From contig JAPWGK010000009.1 of assembly GCA_029641185.1 (NCBI GenBank), positions 1,252,501 to 1,316,500 of the forward strand: a DNA stretch of 64,000 nucleotides, read 5' to 3'. The stretch's first letter is position 1, and each line of letters begins with the position of its first letter. The notes beneath the pieces were generated by a model. That model ran no database searches, was not told the origin of the DNA, and saw only the letters and a list, made by a program, of their open reading frames with translations. The position numbers were made by a program, and so were the translations under genes. The DNA comes from Pseudofabraea citricarpa. Its lineage: Eukaryota; Ascomycota; Leotiomycetes; Helotiales; Dermateaceae. Below, piece by piece: positions 58,845 to 64,000 of this stretch.

Positions 58845-59861
58845 TCAGTTGGCAAAATTCTCATCATCAATTGCCTGCTTGATAGCAGAACCAGAGTCCT
58901 CTTCATTCTTTACGCGAGAAGCAGGGTCTTCGTTCTCAATATCGTAGGGTTCAACTGTTTGGGCCCAGGTGTTCTCACGATCATCACTTCCCTCCGAACT
59001 AGAATGCCAATCAGCGCCACCATTGGCAGAAGGCTTTCCGTTGGCGATAGCTGTTCCGTTCTCGGTAGCTCTATGGGTGCGATTGCCGTTACCGTTGATG
59101 TGAACGGCGGTTGCGGGCTGGTCTTGTGGGAGCTCAGGAACGGAAAGACCTTCGTAGGAAGCCATCGGAGTAAGCGAATTGTCGTTATCGAAGCGAGCCT
59201 CATCGACTTTGATGGTGATAAGGAAAGTATCCCAACCGCCGCGGTTCTCCATCAGAGTCAAGACCTCCTTCAGGTTATCATCGTGGACCAAAGTCTCTAC
59301 TGCGAGACCACGCTCAATGGGGGTTTGCCAGCTCTTAGCCTCAGGATGCTGGCGCCAAACACGATCATATGGTTCACCCCAGACAACGTAGACCTGGTCA
59401 ACTTCCTGAGATCCAAACTCGTTGGACGTGAAGAAATTGTAGGTGCTAAGGTTCTTGATCCCCTTAGCCTTGGTAGAAAGGGTCCGAATTTGGGTGACGA
59501 TGTCGGCGCAGAATGAAGTAAAGTTCTTGGGTCTCGTGAAGACCGGCAGGACCTCGTGGCCACTCATGCCAGCAGCTGGGAATAGAATCTGAACACGGAT
59601 TGGGATAGTGATCCTGTCTTCATCCTCTTGGGGCATGTATCGTACTGTGCGGCCGCTGAATGGCTGAGGGAGTTCGCCTTTGCCGAGGGGGTCGTCTCCG
59701 GCACCGTGCTTTAGACGCTCTTCCGGAAACTTGCCATAGAGGAGATCATAAATGGCTTTCTTCTGAATCATCTCGGATCTTGAGAGCTTAGAATGAGACA
59801 CCTCCGTGGGGCCCTTGGCGGAGTCCTTGACGGGTGAGTATTGGATATCGTGGAATGGCAT
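58845..59861 (-). CDS. Uncharacterised fungal protein with disordered Asn/Gly-rich tail
   Basis: A single exon of 338 aa. Residues about 25-60 are basic and helical (SRSEMIQKKAIYDLLYGKFP). Residues 70-230 look globular with beta-strand-like segments (RITIPIRVQILFPAAG, VDQVYVVWGEPYDRVW, WDTFLITIKVDEARF). The last 100 residues are low-complexity and rich in Asn/Gly/Ala/Asp/Glu (HINGNGNRTHRATENGTAIA). No signal peptide, membrane helix, or known catalytic motif is present. The long uninterrupted frame and mixed hydrophobic core support a real gene. Function is not assigned. Confidence 0.72.
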   Translation of the reverse strand: MPFHDIQYSPVKDSAKGPTEVSHSKLSRSEMIQKKAIYDLLYGKFPEERLKHGAGDDPLGKGELPQPFSGRTVRYMPQEDEDRITIPIRVQILFPAAGMSGHEVLPVFTRPKNFTSFCADIVTQIRTLSTKAKGIKNLSTYNFFTSNEFGSQEVDQVYVVWGEPYDRVWRQHPEAKSWQTPIERGLAVETLVHDDNLKEVLTLMENRGGWDTFLITIKVDEARFDNDNSLTPMASYEGLSVPELPQDQPATAVHINGNGNRTHRATENGTAIANGKPSANGGADWHSSSEGSDDRENTWAQTVEPYDIENEDPASRVKNEEDSGSAIKQAIDDENFAN

Positions 59862-60377
59862 CTTGAAATCCGATTTGAGACGTGAAAATTGAGTGATCTG
59901 GATGTTGGAATGAATGGAGAGTTTGGAGTGGGTTGTTTTGAGGAACTATTTTCAGGATGTGGAGAGGGTGGATTTGATGAGGATCGATGATGGTGGGCCA
60001 GATCCCTCCTTATATAGACATCCTGGCCCTATCAAGAGTTTGTGGATTAGTATTTTACAAAGAATATGTACATGCATTATCACAATCTCAGAATTACACC
60101 TTGTGTTTCCATACCTTTAGCTGCATAGAAGTTCCTGCAGCTTCTAGCCTTCCAAAGGTGATGCTAGGCATTTGTTTGCTAGAGGAGCATGAACTATCCT
60201 TGAAAGGCTCAACGGATCTACTGTTGAGCATAAAGTGGTACACAGTGCAGTCTGTAACTTCAAAACAAACATACTAATTTTCGAAAGGTAGTGTCCATGT
60301 TCAGTCGTAACCTTCCCATGCACCATCGAATCGCCCCATATCTCTTTGATTATAAGAGTTAGTCATTAATTCATCGT
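59862..60377. other. Intergenic, 0.5 kb
   Basis: Upstream DNA of the preceding minus-strand gene and 3' flank of the RecQ gene. A possible alternative last exon of the RecQ gene would fall at about 60250-60350 (see findings). Confidence 0.45.
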
Positions 60378-61938
60378 TTAGTTGGGCTTATCTTCGTACC
60401 TTTGAGTACTCACCCATTCTTCACTTTGCAAACCCATCGTTTTTGCCTTCTTCAGAGCTTTGGCGTCTTTGTGCCAATCGCAAGCATAGTCGCATTCTGG
60501 GGTTTCTGCTTCACCGAAATACTTGCAGATCAAAGCATGCCGGCAAGTGTTTGTGTCTTCGCAGTAGTCAACCAAAGACTGAAGGCTCTTCAGTCTCGCC
60601 TTCAAATTAGATTGCTCTTTATCATTTATTATCCGCTTTGATGCCCGGTCCCTGTCTTCCCGGCTGTAGTACATGATGCAGAGACCTGCATTGCCGTCAC
60701 GACCCGCACGTCCAGCTTCTTGATAGAAGCCTTCAAACGATTTTGGTATGGACCAATGCACTACAAAGCGTACGTTTTCCTTATCTATTCCCATGCCAAA
60801 GGCAGTTGTCGCGACAATGACATCGTATCCGGGCTCATTATTAACCCAACGCTGCAGGGTTTCATTCTTTTCTATGTTGCTTAGCCCTGCATGATACGGC
60901 TTGGCACCTATCTTATTAGATCGCAGGCGGGCAGCGATGCTTTCGCATTCGTTGCGGGTAATGGCATAGATGATTCCAGAAACATTATCAAAACGCTCGC
61001 CCTTCTGTTCAAGATATGATCGACGCTCTGGGTCCTCTCTGCGAAATCGGTGAGTGCCCTGAAGCCACCTTAGGAAGTCCTCAAAATGATCTTCTTCGTC
61101 ACACTTGAATCGTACTTCATAGTGGAGATTCTTTCGGCTAGTTGACATGGTAAAGATCTTTGTCTTCTCCTCCTGTAAGCCCATCGTGGTGATTATATCC
61201 CGTCGCACTTGAGCAGTCGCGGTTGCAGTCAGACATATAATCGGTACATCTGGAAAACTTTCACGAAGCCAACGCAACTGTTTGAATGACGGACGGAAGT
61301 CATGGCCCCACTCGGAAATGCAATGAGCCTCGTCAACAGCGATACGAGCTAACTCTTGCTGCTCGTAAACGGTTGAAAGATTGTTTCGGAACCTCTCTGC
61401 TGCACACTGCTCTGGTGTGACGTACAAGAGCCGTGTAAGCGGATGGCCAGTTGCAAGGTCCTTCAGCAATTCTTTCCTCTCATCCAATGGTGTGTTACCA
61501 TTGAGGGTCCCGGCTTTTATTCCAGCTAGGCGAAGGGCATTGACTTGATCTGTCTAAGGAGTATCAGCATAGAAATTCACTTGGTCCATGCTGCACCTTA
61601 CCATCAACGAAAGAAGGGGCGAGACAACAATTGTAACTAGACAAATCAGCACAAGCGGGCTATCAAAAGACAGGATGAATAAACATACTTCCATGGTCTA
61701 TCACGGCAGGCAATTGAAAACACAAGCTTTTACCAAAAGAGGTCGCCGCTTGGACAAAGACATCTTCGCCATCCAGAGCTGCAACAATGACTTCTCGCTG
61801 CAATGGCCTGAGAGCATCAGCATCCGACACGAACAAACACGGCACAGCCCATTCATCTCACCGAAAAGACGTCTTCTTGAAAGTTCTTCGAAGAGTAAAG
61901 TCGATATCCACACAAGAGTTGCTCCTCGAGAAAGACAT
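60378..61938 (-). CDS. RecQ-family DNA helicase, short form
   Basis: Exons 61938-61862, 61807-61689, 61636-61602 (35 nt) and 61553-60378 give 468 aa. The start MSFSRSNSCVDIDFTLRRTF leads into KKTSFRPLQREVI (motif 0). Motif I reads ATSFGKSLCFQLPAV, Ia TIVVSPLLSLM, II VDEAHCISEWGHDFR (DEAH), III CLTATAT, IV-VI GIIYAITRNECE, YHAGL, VATTAFGMGIDKENVRFV, and YQEAGRAGRDG with the arginine finger. The RecQ zinc-binding domain follows (YCEDTNTCRHALICKYF, CDYACDWH). The protein stops soon after, with no winged-helix or HRDC domain, unlike large Sgs1/BLM forms. It acts on DNA recombination or repair intermediates in the nucleus. The 3' end is the least certain part. Confidence 0.88.
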
Positions 61939-62041
61939 CTTGCTTGCACGTGACGGGTCCTTGAACACGTCAAAGTATCTTAGGGTTTGTGGCGCCAAGC
62001 TAACGATGGCTACTCGAGGTTTTGGTTGATGTGAGATACAT

Positions 62042-62077
62042 CCTTGAAAACCTCGAAAACCTCGAAAACCTTGAAAA
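62042..62077. repeat. Four tandem 9-bp units CCTYGAAAA
   Basis: Four consecutive copies (CCTTGAAAA, CCTCGAAAA twice, CCTTGAAAA) lie about 100 bp upstream of the RecQ start codon. Read directly. Confidence 0.9.
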
Positions 62078-62336
62078 CGTAAAGCGTTGTAAGTGTCACG
62101 TCCTAAAGCAAGAGCAGATGAAGAACAAGGCACTACCACCAGCTTCAGACGAGCGAGTACTGCTTAGTCAGCTCGTCTGATATGTCTCAGGCAGCAAATG
62201 CGAAAATGCAGCAGATGCAGGAACAATCAGGGGCCCGTCGCGCTAAGCACCAGCCAATGGGCAGGCAGCACGAATGATGCAGCTTCAACAACCGCTCACT
62301 CCTCCTCCTCGGCCTCGAAGGATCCAAGGACGTGCT

Positions 62337-62388
62337 CGTCAGTGTCAATGTCACGGTCAATGTGAATGTCAAGGTCGATGGTGATGGT
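62337..62388. repeat. Degenerate 6-bp repeat tract (GTCAAT-like)
   Basis: A run of hexamer-like units (gtcagt, gtcaat, gtcacg, gtcaat, gtgaat, gtcaag, gtcgat, ggtgat) lies about 200-260 bp upstream of the Sog2-like start. Confidence 0.6.
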
Positions 62389-62593
62389 GGCACAACTGAA
62401 TTATCGCGATGCCCTTCGTCTTGCCGGTCGAAACAACACTTGATCACCTCAGAGCCAAGTAGAGAGCACTCGAGCGCGACTGGCCGGTCCCTTTGTTCGT
62501 TTTCGCGAGCAAGGAGCGTTGAAACATTCAATACCCCAGACTCTACAAGGACAACTACAAGAGAAGAAGCCTCAAGGGGAACCTATTGCGATC

Positions 62594-64000
62594 ATGGAGC
62601 GCCCATCTGGACCGCTGGGAGCAGCCACTCAATCCAGTGGACGACCGATGGTCGAGAATGGCTTGCCTGCTCGACCAGCACCTCTGAACACTGCTCGAAG
62701 GATCCCCAGTTCGACAGTCCGGGCTGCAGCCTCGAATTCTTCCCTATCCGCACAAGTTCCTATATCTGCAGAGAAAGTGGTGGCCCTCGCACGAGATGCC
62801 ATGAAAAATGCCCTCGAGGAGAATCAGAACAAGGCTGCTGAGGCCAGCGGCGTCAGCACCGAATTGAAGCCAGGGGTCACGATCGATTTAAGTCACAAGA
62901 ATATCCAGAAGTTCCCAGAGGAAGTGGTGGACATCATAAAGAACGAGCTTGAAAGGTGAAATGACTAATTTAATCTGTCTTAGATGGAGGACCCTGCTGA
63001 CATTATATATTTGCAAGATTGGCTCTGTCACACAATCAAATTTCCACATTCCCTCTCAGGTTTTCGGAATGCACCTCACTACGGTATCTGAACGTTCGAA
63101 ACAATGTCATTCGTGAATTTCCTCAATCCGTATGTAGCCCAGTCCACCTGGTATGGCTTTACAATTACTGATGACGTCTGTAGATCTGCCAATTGACGTC
63201 TCTCGAAATCCTAGACCTCGGTCGAAATAAGCTACGAATTCTCCCACCAGAATTAATCAAGTTGACCTCTTTGAAGGTCTTGTCAGTCCAAAAGAACCGA
63301 ATCGAGGACCTCCCACTTTGTCTTGCCGACATGACATCGCTCCAAGTTCTCAAGTTGGATGGCAACCCGATTCGATTCCCACCCAAAGAGGTCCTTCAAG
63401 CCCAAGCTACAAGCCCTCCTAATGGTGCATATCAAGAGAGTGAGGTCGATGATATTACAATAACTGCTCAGATCAAACGGTTTTTGAAGCAGAAGGCTTT
63501 GATGGATCGCTCAGAAACGGAGTCTGGGGGAGAGGAGTCTAGTGAAGGTGGTGCTGAGACCCCTCGTCCGAAGCGGGTAATAAGTGGTAGATTTCCTATA
63601 AAGGTCAACGGTACAGATGTACCTGATCTGCGGTCCCCAGCATTACCACGGCCCCCGCCTATTCCTTCCAGGTCTCACTATAGAGGCCTTTCACAGCAGA
63701 ACACAAATGTTAGACGGCCAGGAGTCATGCCATTGACTATTGGGAATGCCAACGAGCGTGTTCGCAGTAACAGTGAAAGTCTGTTGCAGGCCTCACGAGA
63801 AAGATCCGAACGTGCTGCGGATCGATCTAGGCGAATGGGAATTGTTTCAAGGAAAGCCTCTGAGTTGGGCACAGTTGACGAGACAAGGAGCAACAGATAT
63901 AGCCACTACAGAGGTCTCAGTCATGGTTCTGCAATGCAAGGTAATCCAGGGTCCATCAGCAACTCTAGAAGCCCTGTTAGCCCCGCAGACTCAGTCGCTC
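62594..64000 (+). CDS. SOG2: Leucine-rich-repeat protein, Sog2-like (RAM/MOR pathway), 3' end outside window
   Basis: Exons 62594-62955, 63018-63129 and 63184 to the window end; about 430 codons are visible. A Ser/Pro/Arg-rich N-terminus of about 70 residues is followed by a helix (EKVVALARDAMKNALEEN) and five or more LRRs: GVTIDLSHKNIQKFPEEV, LALSHNQISTFP, LRYLNVRNNVIREFP, LEILDLGRNKLRILPPEL and LKVLSVQKNRIEDLP. The LRR block ends GNPIRFPPKEVL, and a long Ser/Arg-rich region begins (RSNSESLLQASRERSERAAD). Sog2 acts with the NDR kinase Cbk1/Orb6 in polarity and cell separation. The assignment rests on LRR layout and the following linker; the RAM domain that would prove it lies beyond the window. 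Confidence 0.8.

Larger units (their letters stand above)
61939..62593. promoter_or_regulatory. Divergent promoter, RecQ (-) / Sog2-like (+)
   Basis: 0.65 kb shared upstream region with two short repeat tracts (62042-62077 and about 62337-62388). Open frames crossing it on both strands are created by these repeats and have no family features. Confidence 0.5.

Noticed and set aside
62332..62593. Val/Asn-repeat open frame before the Sog2-like gene
   Set aside because: Produced by the GTCAAT hexamer tract; the frame then overlaps the LRR gene in another phase.

Overview
This is a gene-dense stretch of nuclear DNA from a filamentous ascomycete (Pezizomycotina). The composition of the housekeeping set and the cellulase style fit a leotiomycete best, but that placement is inference. 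Evidence for the group: short introns (mostly 45-70 nt) with GTAAGT/GTATGT-type donors in almost every gene, an intron-containing nuclear tRNA-Phe, fungal-type orthologues (Nup84, Smt3, Cmc4, Mak21, Ski8, Cdc10 septin, Cce1, Sog2), and a secreted GH7 cellobiohydrolase with a fungal CBM1. I count about 29 supported protein genes and one tRNA. Exon borders were worked out by hand from splice signals, protein-family continuity and reading-frame closure.

Layout. 0.2-6.7 kb: Nup84 nucleoporin (-), Cmc4 mitochondrial CHCH protein (-), SUMO (+), a small coiled-coil protein (-). 8.2-10.6 kb: one gene encoding a fused succinyl-CoA synthetase-like alpha+beta protein whose beta half lacks the first part of its ATP-grasp fold (+). 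11.9-15.5 kb: an amino-acid permease (+) and a GC-rich NAD(P)-binding protein (+). 15.9-23.6 kb: Mak21/Noc1 (-), mitochondrial prolyl-tRNA synthetase (+), an Ala/Ser-repeat membrane protein (-). 23.6-26.1 kb: AT-rich gene-poor DNA with a tRNA-Phe(GAA) (-). 26.1-38.3 kb is the accessory part: secreted M14 carboxypeptidase (+), GH7 cellobiohydrolase (+) with a promoter rich in XlnR-like and CreA-like motifs, flavin monooxygenase (-), MFS transporter (+), short-chain dehydrogenase (+), separated by spacers up to 1.3 kb.

39.6-64 kb returns to housekeeping genes: Sem1/Dss1 (+), phosphoglycerate kinase (-), a four-helix membrane protein (+), guanylate kinase (-), Cdc10-type septin (-), mitochondrial ribosomal bL32m (+), Ski8 (+), a GPI-anchor-type cell-wall protein (+), Cce1/Ydc2 Holliday-junction resolvase (-), glutathione reductase with two candidate starts (+), an uncharacterised protein with a C-terminal HTH-like segment (+), a PPxY single-pass membrane protein (-), an uncharacterised Asn/Gly-tailed protein (-), a short RecQ helicase (-), and the 5' part of a Sog2-like leucine-rich-repeat protein (+) that runs off the window.

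The genes are not one operon-like system. The functional groupings that can be argued are plant-biomass use (carboxypeptidase, cellobiohydrolase), a possible small FMO-MFS-SDR metabolic cluster, and a scatter of mitochondrial functions (Cmc4, ProRS, bL32m, Cce1, succinyl-CoA synthetase-like). The most unusual items are the fused, truncated succinyl-CoA synthetase-like enzyme, the Ski8 gene whose first coding exon is only the ATG, several micro-exons, and the 11-residue repeat membrane protein.
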